Positions 51,389-59,603 of a stretch of 64,000 nucleotides of DNA are shown in pieces. The stretch comes from an uncultured Dehalococcoidia bacterium (lineage in GTDB: Bacteria; Chloroflexota; Dehalococcoidia; Tepidiformales; Tepidiformaceae). The notes beneath the pieces are model-generated. The model was given only the letters and a program-made list of their open reading frames with translations, had not been told where the DNA came from and made no database searches. The stretch is taken from NCBI GenBank assembly GCA_938015525.1, contig CALLPC010000005.1, positions 62,001-126,000 on the forward strand, in the 5' to 3' direction. Position 1 is the first letter of the stretch. Each line of letters opens with the position of its first letter. A program made the position numbers and the translations under genes.

Positions 51389-51969
51389 GTACCGGGCCGG
51401 TCGTCCTCTTCGGCCCGGGCGGCGAACCTCTCCGTGCCGCGGCGCTGGCACTCGCCCAGGCCGGCCGCCCCATCGGGCTCGCCACCCTCGCCGCCAGCCA
51501 GCAGCAGGAGTTCGCCACCGCCAGCATCGCCAACGAACTCTGGGCCCTCGGCGCCGACCATCTCCACCGGGTGCTCGACGCTGCCGAGCCGACCGCAGCC
51601 AGGGCCTTCCTCGCCGAGCTCGAAGACCGCTTCGGGCCCCTCGCTGCCTGCGTCATCGACCCCGGCGCCCTGCCCGCCATCGCCTTCGACGAGTGGTCCA
51701 TCGACGAGTGGCTGCCGCTCGCACGCCAGCATCTCGCCGCCGTCCTGGCCGCAGCCTGCGCAGCCATACCCCTCCTCGAGCGGCGCGGCGGCGGCACGCT
51801 CCTCCTTGCCCGCCACCCGCTGCCTGCCGGCGCCGCCGCCGCTGTGCTCCATGCCGCGCTGGGCGCGCTGCCCGGCGCACTCGCCGCCGAGTACGCCGGC
51901 CGGCCGCTCCGCTTCGCCGCTGTCGAAGCCTCCCGCCTCTCCGCCGAACCCCTCGCCGCCCTCGGCTGA
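51385..51969 (+). CDS. Degenerate short-chain dehydrogenase-like protein
   Basis: A 194-residue Rossmann-like protein starting VVLFGPGGEPLRAAALALAQAG, similar in layout to short-chain dehydrogenases. The catalytic Tyr-x-x-x-Lys expected around residue 150 is absent: the region reads Ala-rich. It is therefore unlikely to be an active dehydrogenase. A GTG start overlaps the stop of the small membrane protein gene, suggesting a shared role. Confidence 0.6.
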   Translation: MSTGPVVLFGPGGEPLRAAALALAQAGRPIGLATLAASQQQEFATASIANELWALGADHLHRVLDAAEPTAARAFLAELEDRFGPLAACVIDPGALPAIAFDEWSIDEWLPLARQHLAAVLAAACAAIPLLERRGGGTLLLARHPLPAGAAAAVLHAALGALPGALAAEYAGRPLRFAAVEASRLSAEPLAALG

Positions 51970-52047
51970 CGCCCCCGCCCGATCCGGTCCCGCCCCTGCG
52001 GCACCCGCCCGGGCCGTCCCGGCGCTCCCTCATCCCCTGTCCCCCGC

Positions 52048-52115
52048 TTGAGATCAAGAAAATCAAGCAGGACGTGAAAAATATCAACACGAATATTGAC
52101 AAACATCCAGTCGAA
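52048..52115 (+). promoter_or_regulatory. AT-rich promoter island of the DUF2089/DUF4097 cluster
   Basis: A sharply AT-rich patch in GC-rich surroundings. It holds the inverted repeat CTTGA-GA-TCAAG (52048-52059), a palindromic AATATT and a TTGACA hexamer (52096-52101), consensus for -35. A weak GAAGAT lies 17 bp further on. The operator-like repeat sits upstream of the putative -35. Confidence 0.5.
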
Positions 52116-52155
52116 CGCGAAGATGGCCGCGGAGCCGCCGCTCCGGAGGAGCCCT

Positions 52156-52386
52156 GTGTTCGACCTCAGCCATCATTTCGTCGCCGCCTGGGCAGACCAC
52201 TACGTCGCCAGCCGCCGCGAGGCTGCCCGCCGCTGGCGGTACGGGCAGCCGGGCCCGCTCCCGGCTATCATCAGCGCCAGCGCCGCGGTGCTGCGCCGGC
52301 TCGCCGCCGCCCTCGACGGCTGGGCCGCCGGCAACCCCGGGGAGCTGCCCGACCTGCTTTCGCGTGAACAGCGCCGCGCTCACTAA
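52156..52386 (+). CDS. Small helical protein (76 aa)
   Basis: A short soluble protein (FDLSHHFVAAWADHYVASRREAARRW) with Ala-rich helices; no family recognised. The GTG at 52156 is used because GGAGGAG lies 4 nt upstream, although in-frame ATG 52123 and TTG 52096 exist. Likely the first gene of the DUF2089 cluster. Confidence 0.55.
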   Translation: MFDLSHHFVAAWADHYVASRREAARRWRYGQPGPLPAIISASAAVLRRLAAALDGWAAGNPGELPDLLSREQRRAH

Positions 52387-52405
52387 CCCGGGAGCCGCCC
52401 GCCCC

Positions 52406-52789
52406 ATGGCCCGCCTCATCGGCGCCTGCCCCAGCTGCGATAGCCCCATGGTCGTTCGTCGCCTCGAATGCCCCGAGTGCGGCACCGGCGTCGACGGCCG
52501 CTTCGATGCCGGTCCCCTCGCCCGCCTCAATCGAGAACAGCTCGCCTTCGTCGAAACGTTCCTCCGCGCCCGCGGCAAGATCAAAGACGTCGAAGAAGAG
52601 CTCGGCATCTCCTACCCGACCGTCGTAGCCCGGCTCAACGACGTCCTCATCGCCCTCGGCTTCGAAACCGGCGAAGACCCCCGCGACGCTGAGCGGCGGC
52701 AGGCCATCCTCGATGACCTCGCCGCCGGCCGAATCTCCGCCGCTGCGGCCGCCGAGCAGCTCCGCGCCCTGGCATCTCGCGATGGGTGA
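52406..52789 (+). CDS. DUF2089 zinc-ribbon/HTH protein
   Basis: A 127-residue protein with an N-terminal zinc ribbon (CPSC and CPEC pairs), a helix-turn-helix-like region with GKIKDVEEELGISYPTVVARLNDVL, and a C-terminal SHOCT-like helix (ILDDLAAGRISAAAAAEQL). This is the DUF2089 layout. It probably binds DNA and could control the cluster by binding the upstream inverted repeat (inference). The ATG at 52406 is preferred to a GTG at 52364. It overlaps the DUF4097 gene by 8 bp. Confidence 0.82.
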   Translation: MARLIGACPSCDSPMVVRRLECPECGTGVDGRFDAGPLARLNREQLAFVETFLRARGKIKDVEEELGISYPTVVARLNDVLIALGFETGEDPRDAERRQAILDDLAAGRISAAAAAEQLRALASRDG

Positions 52790-53837
52790 CGCGCCTCGCG
52801 ACCCGGACCGCCTCCTCGAAGAAGCCCGCCGCGCGCGCGAAGAGGCCGACCGCCTCCGCCGCCAGGCCCGCGCCGAGGCCGAGCGGCTCAAAGCCGAGGC
52901 CCGCCGCATCCGTGAGGAGGCCCGCCGCCAGCGCCAGGCCGTCCGCGGCAGCAAAACCGCGCCCCCCGAAGAGCCGGCCGCCCGGGTCGAGCGCGGGCTC
53001 CCTCCCCTCGACGGGGTCCACAGCGTGGAAATCGACTGCACCGCCGGCCGTCTCGCCGTCCACGCCTGCGCCCCGGGGAAAGCCCCCGGCGTCACCGCCG
53101 CCGCAAAATCGCCGCCCGAGCTCGATATCGAACGCACCGGCGAGACGCTCCGCATCCACATCAAAATGCCGCGCGGCTGGCTCTTCCGTCCCCGCCAGGG
53201 CGCCGCTGCGCTCGTCCGCCTGCCGCCCATCGACCTCCGCGTACTCCGCATCACCAACGGCTACGGCGAAATCGAGGCCGCCGGCCTGGCCGCCGAAGCG
53301 GTCCGCGTCAGCACCGGCGCGGGCGCCGTCACCCTCCTCCAGCTCCGGGGCGACCTCGACGTCAGCGTCGGCGCCGGCAAGATCAGCATCCTCGCCCACG
53401 AAGGCACCGCCGCTGCCCACTCCGGCACCGGTGATATCACGCTCGACCTCGCGGCCGTCGTCCCCGGCGCCTGCCGCGTCGATGTCGGCCTCGGCCGGGC
53501 GGAAGTCCGCCTCCCCCGCGGCGCCGTCGTCGAGGTCCGCGCCACCTCCGGCCTCGGCAAAGCCGCCGTCGATGTCCCGTCCGTTCCCGGCGCACCGTCC
53601 GTCATCAAGGTGAACAGCGGCATCGGCGAAGCCGCCGTCCGCTACCGAGCGGCCGACGACGAGACCCCCCCGGCCCGCTCCGCCTCCCCACGAGCCGCCG
53701 GGCACCGCCGCGAAGCCGAAGAGCTCCGCGTCCTCCAGCTCCTCGAGCAGGGCCGTATCACCCCGCAGGAGGCCGCCGACCTCATCGCCGCCCTCCGCGG
53801 CATGCCCCGGCCGCCCGCCGGCGAACCCGAGGCCTGA
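52782..53837 (+). CDS. DUF4097-like beta-repeat protein with coiled coil
   Basis: A 351-residue protein. Residues about 8-60 form a charged coiled coil (Arg/Glu/Ala). The centre is a beta-helix-like DUF4097 region (VSTGAGAVTLLQLRGDLDVSVGAGKISI, HSGTGDITLDL). The C-terminus (VLQLLEQGRITPQEAADLIAAL) is the short helix found in YvlB/LiaX-type envelope stress proteins and in the partner DUF2089 protein. No signal peptide is visible. Overlap with DUF2089 suggests one functional module. Confidence 0.75.
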   Translation: MGDAPRDPDRLLEEARRAREEADRLRRQARAEAERLKAEARRIREEARRQRQAVRGSKTAPPEEPAARVERGLPPLDGVHSVEIDCTAGRLAVHACAPGKAPGVTAAAKSPPELDIERTGETLRIHIKMPRGWLFRPRQGAAALVRLPPIDLRVLRITNGYGEIEAAGLAAEAVRVSTGAGAVTLLQLRGDLDVSVGAGKISILAHEGTAAAHSGTGDITLDLAAVVPGACRVDVGLGRAEVRLPRGAVVEVRATSGLGKAAVDVPSVPGAPSVIKVNSGIGEAAVRYRAADDETPPARSASPRAAGHRREAEELRVLQLLEQGRITPQEAADLIAALRGMPRPPAGEPEA

Positions 53838-53846
53838 GACCGGCCC

Positions 53847-55145
53847 TCACACGCCCGCGATACGCTCGTGCCGCCCGAGGTAGCCCAGCTCCGTCGCCCG
53901 CCGGGCCAGCTCCTCCCGGAACTTCGGGTGAGCGATTTCGATCAGCATCCGCGCCCGCTCCCGGATCGTCCGCCCGTGGAGGTTCCGCGCCCCGTACTCC
54001 GTCACCACCCAGTGCACGTCGCCCCGCGTCGTCACCACCCCGCTCGCGGGGACCAGCTCCGGGCAGATGCGCGAGACCTCGCCGCCCTTCGCCGTCGAAG
54101 GCAGCGCGATGATCGGCACCCCGCCCTTCGACCGCGCCGCCCCCCGGATGAAATCCACCTGCCCCCCGATCCCGCTGTAGAACCGCGGCCCGACCGAATC
54201 CGCCACCACCTGCCCCGTCAGGTCCACGCTCAGCGCCGAGTTAATCGCCACCATCCGCTCCTGCGACGCGATGACGTCAACATCGTTCGTATAGTCCACC
54301 GGGTGGAACTCCACCTCCGGGTTCCAGTCCACGAAGTCGTACAGCTCCTGGTTCCCCACCGCGAACGCCGAGACCACCTTCCCCCGGTCGCGCGTCTTCC
54401 GTGCACCGTTCACGACCCCGCTCCGGAGGAGCGGCAGCAGCGCCTGCGTGAACATCTCCGTATGCACGCCGAGGTCCCGGTGCCCCGTCAGCTGCCGAAG
54501 CACCGCGCTCGGGATCGTCCCGATGCCCATCTGCAGCGTCGAGCCGTCCTGCACGAGTGCTGCGACGTGCCGCCCGATGTCCATCGCCTCCGGCCCCGGC
54601 TCCTCCAGCACCACCTGCGGCAGCTGCTCGTCCACTTCCACCGCAAGGTCGATGAAGCTCGCATCGAGGCTGTGCCCGAACGTCCGCGGCATCCGCGGGT
54701 TCACCTGCGCCACCACCACCCGGGCGTGGACCGCCGCCGCCATCGCGCAGTCGACCGATACGCCGAGCGTGCATCGCCCCTCCCGGTCCGGCGGGCTCAC
54801 CTGCAGGAATGCCACGTCCAGCGGCAGCGCTCCCCCCGCCTCGAACTGCCGCGGGATATCCGAGAGGAAGATCGGCGTGTAATCCGCCCGCCCCTCCTGC
54901 ACCGCCTGGCGCACGTTCGGCCCGATGAACAGCGCGTTGTGCCGGAACCGCTCTTCCATTCCCGGCTCCACATACGGGGCCGGGGCATCCGTGTGGAGAT
55001 GCACGATCTCCACGTCCCGCAGGTCATCGCGGATCGCCACCAGCCCCTCGACCAGCACGCGCGGCGTGCACACCCCGCCGTGGACATACACCCGGTCGCC
55101 GTGCTGCACCGCGCCGACCGCTTCGTCGAGACTCACATACCGCAT
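53847..55145 (-). CDS. Acetyl-CoA hydrolase/transferase family CoA-transferase
   Basis: A 432-residue relative of the CoA-transferase at 48846. It has VYVHGGVCTPRVLVEGL, LQMGIGTIPSAVLRQLTGHRDLGVHTEMFTQ, and YSGIGGQVDFIRGAARS. It is monocistronic and converges on the DUF4097 gene with a 9-bp gap. Two members in 7 kb suggest different acid specificities. Confidence 0.88.
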   Translation of the reverse strand: MRYVSLDEAVGAVQHGDRVYVHGGVCTPRVLVEGLVAIRDDLRDVEIVHLHTDAPAPYVEPGMEERFRHNALFIGPNVRQAVQEGRADYTPIFLSDIPRQFEAGGALPLDVAFLQVSPPDREGRCTLGVSVDCAMAAAVHARVVVAQVNPRMPRTFGHSLDASFIDLAVEVDEQLPQVVLEEPGPEAMDIGRHVAALVQDGSTLQMGIGTIPSAVLRQLTGHRDLGVHTEMFTQALLPLLRSGVVNGARKTRDRGKVVSAFAVGNQELYDFVDWNPEVEFHPVDYTNDVDVIASQERMVAINSALSVDLTGQVVADSVGPRFYSGIGGQVDFIRGAARSKGGVPIIALPSTAKGGEVSRICPELVPASGVVTTRGDVHWVVTEYGARNLHGRTIRERARMLIEIAHPKFREELARRATELGYLGRHERIAGV

Positions 55146-55240
55146 CCCCGTTAGCCTCTCGCGAAACCCGTGAACACCGCAACACCCGTGCAGGCGCGGT
55201 CACCGCAGCCGCCCGTGCCCGGCTGCCACACTAATTCCCG

Positions 55241-56656
55241 ATGACCAGCGTCCTCTGGTTCCGGCGCGACCTCCGCCTCCACGACCACCCCGCTCTCCGC
55301 GCCGCTATCGACGCCGGCCCGGTTGCACCTCTCTTCGTCCTCGACCCCGTCCTGGTCCGGGGCCGCTGGTCCTCACCGAACCGCACGGCCTTCCTCCTCG
55401 CCTCCCTCCGCGACCTCGATGCCGCCCTCCGCGCCCGCGGCGCCCGCCTCCACCTTCGCATTGGCAGACCCGCTGAAGAAGTGCCCCGCTTCGCCATCGA
55501 AATCGGCGCCGGCGCCGTCTTCGTCAGCCGCGATTACAGCCCCTACGCCCGCCGGCGCGATGCCGCCGTCGCCCGCGCCCTCGAAGCGCACGGCATCGGC
55601 TTCCACGCCCGGCGCGGCACCCTCGTCCACGAGCCGGAAGAGGTCCGGGGCGCCGCTGGCCAGCCGCTCACCGTATTCACCCCGTTCCACCGCGCCTGGA
55701 GCGCCCTGCCCCTCCGCGCCCCGTTCCCCGCCCCCGCCCGGATCCCCGCTGCCGACCACCCCGACCCCGGCGCCATCCCCTCCCCGGCCGACCTCGGCCT
55801 CCCGCCGCCCGTCGAGGCCCTCCCCGCCGCCGGCGAACCGGCGGCCCGCGCCCGCCTCCAGCGCTTCCTCGCCGGGCCCGTCTGCGCCTACGCGGAAACG
55901 CGCGACCGCCTCGACCTCGCCGGCACCTCCCGCCTCAGCCAGGACCTCCACCTCGGCCTCCTCTCCCCCCTCGAAGTCGTGACCGCCGCCCGCGCGGCCC
56001 CCTGCGAGAGCGCAAAGTTCGTCTCCGAAGTCGCCTGGCGCGAGTTCTACCATCACGTCCTCTGGCACCACCCCCGCGTCCTGCGCGAGCCGTTCCAGCA
56101 GGCCTTCGCTGCCATTCCCTGGCGCCGCGACCAGGCCGCCTTCGAAGCCTGGACGGCCGGCCGCACCGGCTACCCCCTCGTCGACGCCGCCATGCGCGAA
56201 CTCGCCGCCACCGGCTACATGCACAACCGTGCCCGGATGGTCGCCGCCTCCTTCCTCGCGAAAGACCTCCTCCTCGACTGGCGGCTCGGCGAAACCCACT
56301 TCATGCGCCACCTCGTCGATGGCGACGTCGCCAACAACGACGGCGGCTGGCAATGGGCCGCCTCCGTCGGCACCGACGCCCAGCCCTACTTCCGCATCTT
56401 CAACCCCGTGCTCCAGGCCAAGAAGTTCGACCCCGAAGGAAGTTACCTCCGCCGCTGGCTTCCCGAGCTTCGCCGCGTCCCCGTGCGCTACGTCCACGAG
56501 CCCTGGACCATGCCGCCCTCAGTCCAGGCCGAAGCCGGCTGCATCATCGGCCGCGACTACCCCGCGCCCATCGTCGACCACCGCGCTGCCCGCGAGCAGG
56601 CTCTCGCCGTCTTCGAGGCCGCCCGGGAAGCCGCTACCCCGAAAGCCGGTCGATGA
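55241..56656 (+). CDS. phr: Deoxyribodipyrimidine photolyase
   Basis: A 471-residue class I CPD photolyase of the photolyase/cryptochrome family. The N-terminal antenna domain begins VLWFRRDLRLHDHPALR; the FAD domain contains EVAWREFYHHVL, RTGYPLVDAAMREL, WRLGETHFMRHLVDGDVANNDGGWQWAA and the C-terminal FDPEGSYLRRWLPEL. It repairs UV dimers in light. The end overlaps the convergent mgtE gene by 23 bp. Confidence 0.93.
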   Translation: MTSVLWFRRDLRLHDHPALRAAIDAGPVAPLFVLDPVLVRGRWSSPNRTAFLLASLRDLDAALRARGARLHLRIGRPAEEVPRFAIEIGAGAVFVSRDYSPYARRRDAAVARALEAHGIGFHARRGTLVHEPEEVRGAAGQPLTVFTPFHRAWSALPLRAPFPAPARIPAADHPDPGAIPSPADLGLPPPVEALPAAGEPAARARLQRFLAGPVCAYAETRDRLDLAGTSRLSQDLHLGLLSPLEVVTAARAAPCESAKFVSEVAWREFYHHVLWHHPRVLREPFQQAFAAIPWRRDQAAFEAWTAGRTGYPLVDAAMRELAATGYMHNRARMVAASFLAKDLLLDWRLGETHFMRHLVDGDVANNDGGWQWAASVGTDAQPYFRIFNPVLQAKKFDPEGSYLRRWLPELRRVPVRYVHEPWTMPPSVQAEAGCIIGRDYPAPIVDHRAAREQALAVFEAAREAATPKAGR

Positions 56657-57989
56657 GCACCGTCCCCAGGCCCAGGAGCATCAAAAAGCCCATCACATCC
56701 GTGAACGTCGTCAGCCAGATGGAGCTCGCCACTGCCGGGTCGCCGCCCAGCCGCTTGATCGTCAGCGGGATGAGCGCCCCCATGATGCCGGCAATCAGCA
56801 CGTTCAGCAGCAGCGCGACGAACACCACGAGCCCGAGCCACGGATTCAGCGAGAGCAGCAGCGCCAGCCCTGCCGTCAGCGTCCCCGCCAGCACCCCGTG
56901 CACGACCCCGAACCCGAGCTCCTTCCGGAGCACCAGCAGCCAGTCCGACAGCTTCACATCCCCGAGCGCGATCCCGCGCACCACCAGCGTCACCGCCTGC
57001 GTGCCGGTGTTCCCCGCATGCCCCGCGATCACCGGCATGAACACCGCCAGCGTCGCCGCCCGCGCAATCGTCTCCTCGAACGGCCGCACCACCAGCGCCG
57101 CCACGAACGCGGTCGCCAGGTTCACCAGCAGCCACGGCACCCGCCGCTTCACCGACCGCCACACGGGCGCCAGCACCGTCTCGGCCTCGTCCAGGCCGAC
57201 CATCCGGTACATGTCCTCCGTCGCCTCTTCCTGCAGCACGTCGATCAGGTCGTCGGCCGTCATCACCCCTTCCAGCCGCCCCTCGGCATCCACCACCGGC
57301 ACCGCGAGCAGGTTGTACCGCTGCAGGATCCGCGCCGCCTCCTCCTGGTCGGCGTCCGTCGTCACGGCGTGGACGTCCCGCTGCGTAATCTCCTTCAGCA
57401 GCGTCTTCGGCGAGGACACCAGCAGGTCCCGGATCGAGACTACCCCCTGCAGCACCCGGTCGTTGTCCACCACGTACAGGTAGTAGGCGCGTTCCGAAGG
57501 CGGCCGCAGCACGCGCAGGTAATCGATCGCCTGCTGCACCGTGATGTTTTCGTTCAGGGCGACGAAGCCGCGCGACATGATGCCGCCGGCCGATTCGTCC
57601 CCGTACTGGAGCAGCTCGGCGACCTCCTCGCCGCGGTCCATCTGCGCCAGCGTCTCCGCCTGCTCCTCCGGCTCCAGCTGCTGGATGACGTCCGCCGCGA
57701 CGTCGTCCTCCGCCTCCTCCAGGACCGCCGGCAGGTCCTTCACCCCAACGCTCTTGATGAGCTCCCGCAGGTCATCGTCTTCGACGTACTCGAACAGCTC
57801 CGCCACCACATCCGTCGGCAGGTGGTCGAGCAGCGTCACCCGCTCCTCCTCCGGGAGCTCGAGGACGAGGTCCGCCAGGTCAGCCGGGTGAAGCGACGTT
57901 ACGAGCGCGACGAGCTTCGCCCACTCACCGCTCGCCGCCAGTGCGCGCGCGTCATCGAAAAGCTCCCGGACAGCCACGTCGTCGGCCAC
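56634..57989 (-). CDS. mgtE: Magnesium transporter MgtE
   Basis: A 451-residue magnesium channel. An N-terminal superhelical domain (SLHPADLADLVLELPEEERVTLLDHL) precedes two CBS domains (about 140-265) that sense magnesium, a plug helix, and five TM segments with MPVIAGHAGNTGTQAVTLVVRGIALGD. The GTG at 57989 has an AGGA 8 nt upstream; longer frames extend into the promoter region. No Mg riboswitch is visible. Confidence 0.93.
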   Translation of the reverse strand: MADDVAVRELFDDARALAASGEWAKLVALVTSLHPADLADLVLELPEEERVTLLDHLPTDVVAELFEYVEDDDLRELIKSVGVKDLPAVLEEAEDDVAADVIQQLEPEEQAETLAQMDRGEEVAELLQYGDESAGGIMSRGFVALNENITVQQAIDYLRVLRPPSERAYYLYVVDNDRVLQGVVSIRDLLVSSPKTLLKEITQRDVHAVTTDADQEEAARILQRYNLLAVPVVDAEGRLEGVMTADDLIDVLQEEATEDMYRMVGLDEAETVLAPVWRSVKRRVPWLLVNLATAFVAALVVRPFEETIARAATLAVFMPVIAGHAGNTGTQAVTLVVRGIALGDVKLSDWLLVLRKELGFGVVHGVLAGTLTAGLALLLSLNPWLGLVVFVALLLNVLIAGIMGALIPLTIKRLGGDPAVASSIWLTTFTDVMGFLMLLGLGTVLIDRLSG

Positions 57990-58105
57990 GGAAGGGTCCT
58001 GCCTAGCGGAGGTTCGAGGCACGCGGGTGTGCGCACGGACCCGAACGTACGCCCCGCCCCCGAAACGGTCAAACACCACCGCCAGGTAACGCGGAGTTTG
58101 CCCTC

Positions 58106-58140
58106 CGTTTGCTCAAACGCTTGAACCGTTGATCTATAAT
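58106..58140 (+). promoter_or_regulatory. Promoter with perfect -10 and overlapping palindrome
   Basis: TATAAT at 58135-58140 is a perfect -10 hexamer. The palindrome CGTTTG-CT-CAAACG (58106-58119) covers the -35 position, where no TTGACA is seen, suggesting activator or repressor control of the exported-protein pair. Confidence 0.6.
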
Positions 58141-58169
58141 CGCCGGGATTTCACTGCGAGGAGGTCCCC

Positions 58170-59216
58170 GTGCACCGGAACCGCTTCCTGGCAGCCGCGG
58201 CGACGGTGCTCGGTGCGGCTGCTCTCATCCCCATCGCCGCCGCCCTTGGTGACGACAGCCCCGGCGGCAGCCGGGTCGAAGCCGTCACCGCCCTCGCCAC
58301 CACCTTCACCTACCAGGGCCGCCTCGTCGATGCCGGGAGCCCCGCGAACGGCACCTACGACCTCCGCTTCATCCTCTACGACGCCGAGACCGGCGGCGCC
58401 CAGGTCGGCACCACCGTCACCCGCGACGATGTCCAGGTCGCCAGCGGTCTCTTCACCGTCGAGCTCGACTTCGGCGCCGCCGCCTTCCAGGGCGATGCCC
58501 GCTGGCTGGAGATCGCCGTCCGGCCCGGCAGCTCCACCGGCGCGTTTACCGTCCTCTCCCCGCGCCAGCCGGTCAGCCCCGCACCCTACGCGCTCTTCGC
58601 CGCGGCCGCCGGCAGCCTGAAGGTGCCGCTCACCGTCAGCGCCAGCAGCGCCGGGGTCCCTTCCACGCCGGCCGGCCTCATCACCGTCAACCAGTCCGGG
58701 ACGGGCATCGCCCTCGCCGCCAACCGCACCGCCGATACCCCGGCCGAATTCCCCGCCCTCCTCGGCGTCAACGCCGGCGCCGGGGCCGGCGTCCAGGGCG
58801 AATCGACCCGCACCGGCGGCATCGGCGTGCGCGGCTACGCCACCGACGGCACCGCCGGCCAGTTCGTCGGGCCCGTCGCCCTCGACCTCCAGGGCGCCCT
58901 CAAAGTCTCCAGCGACGTCGCCTTCGTCCACACCGTGGCCACCAGCGGGACCGGAAAAAACACCTGCGCGGACAGCAATGCGGTAACCGTCCTCGCCCAC
59001 CCGCTCCTCGACGGCGACCCCAACGCGCTGATTTTCGTCATGCCAAAGACCGTGGACCCGGCCGGGCTCCCAGCCCCGGCCAACTTCGGCGTCCAGTACC
59101 GCTCGAGTTCCCTCGCCCCGTGCACCGGGGTCGCCGGGCGCTGGACCATCTACACCACAGACGCTTCGAATTTCGAGAACGGCGCCACCTTCAACGTCCT
59201 GGTCATCACGAGATGA
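58170..59216 (+). CDS. Exported surface protein (348 aa)
   Basis: A secreted protein with an N-terminal signal (about 1-27, AAAATVLGAAALIPIAAAL). Residues about 45-150 form a beta-rich module (TTFTYQGRLVDAGSPANGTYDLRF, SPRQPVSPAPYALFAAAA) found in Chloroflexi and other bacterial surface proteins. The C-terminal about 100 residues (FVHTVATSGTGKNTC, FNVLVITR) resemble a DUF7452-like module. The GTG has a GAGGAGG box 4-5 nt upstream. A 4-bp overlap couples it to the next gene. Confidence 0.75.
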   Translation: MHRNRFLAAAATVLGAAALIPIAAALGDDSPGGSRVEAVTALATTFTYQGRLVDAGSPANGTYDLRFILYDAETGGAQVGTTVTRDDVQVASGLFTVELDFGAAAFQGDARWLEIAVRPGSSTGAFTVLSPRQPVSPAPYALFAAAAGSLKVPLTVSASSAGVPSTPAGLITVNQSGTGIALAANRTADTPAEFPALLGVNAGAGAGVQGESTRTGGIGVRGYATDGTAGQFVGPVALDLQGALKVSSDVAFVHTVATSGTGKNTCADSNAVTVLAHPLLDGDPNALIFVMPKTVDPAGLPAPANFGVQYRSSSLAPCTGVAGRWTIYTTDASNFENGATFNVLVITR

Positions 59217-59512
59217 GCCGCCGGACCCGCCGCGCCGTCGCCCTCGCCGCTGCCGCCTTTGCCGGCCTCGCGACCCTCGTCGCCGTCCTCGGCCAGGTCT
59301 CCTCCGGCTCCTACGAACTCTGGTGGCGGACCGCCTCCGGCGGCGGCCGCACGGCCGGTGGCAGCTTCGAACTCCGCGGAGCCATCGGCCAGCCGCTCGC
59401 CGGCCGCTCGGCCGGCGGTGACTACGCCGTCGCCTCCGGCTTCTATCCCGGCGGCGGCGTCGATAAGTACTACCGCTACCTTCCCCAGCTCGCCAGGGAC
59501 GGCACCAACTGA
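59213..59512 (+). CDS. Small exported protein (99 aa)
   Basis: A signal-like hydrophobic N-terminus (VALAAAAFAGLATLVAVLG) is followed by a Gly-rich region (TAGGSFELRGAIGQPLAGRSAGGDYAVASGFYPGG) typical of short Chloroflexi extracellular repeats. It ends YRYLPQLARDGTN, near the YLP-containing C-terminal motifs of Chloroflexi exported proteins. Function is unknown. The ATG overlaps the stop of the upstream gene by 4 bp and a strong hairpin follows. Confidence 0.65.
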   Translation: MSRRTRRAVALAAAAFAGLATLVAVLGQVSSGSYELWWRTASGGGRTAGGSFELRGAIGQPLAGRSAGGDYAVASGFYPGGGVDKYYRYLPQLARDGTN

Positions 59513-59538
59513 CCCCGCCAGCCGCCCGGTAGCGACAC

Positions 59539-59569
59539 GGGCCGCAGCCAGTGGGAGAGGCTGCGGCCC
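59539..59569. terminator. Terminator-like hairpin, 11-bp stem
   Basis: A perfect stem GGGCCGCAGCC/GGCTGCGGCCC with a 9-nt loop, between the exported-protein pair and the convergent methyltransferase. Confidence 0.65.
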
Positions 59570-59603
59570 ATCCGTCTTCCCCCGCCCGCCGACGACCTCC
59601 CGG

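Noticed and set aside
57990-58105. Magnesium riboswitch upstream of mgtE
   Set aside because: The leader is short and lacks the conserved M-box or ykoK elements.
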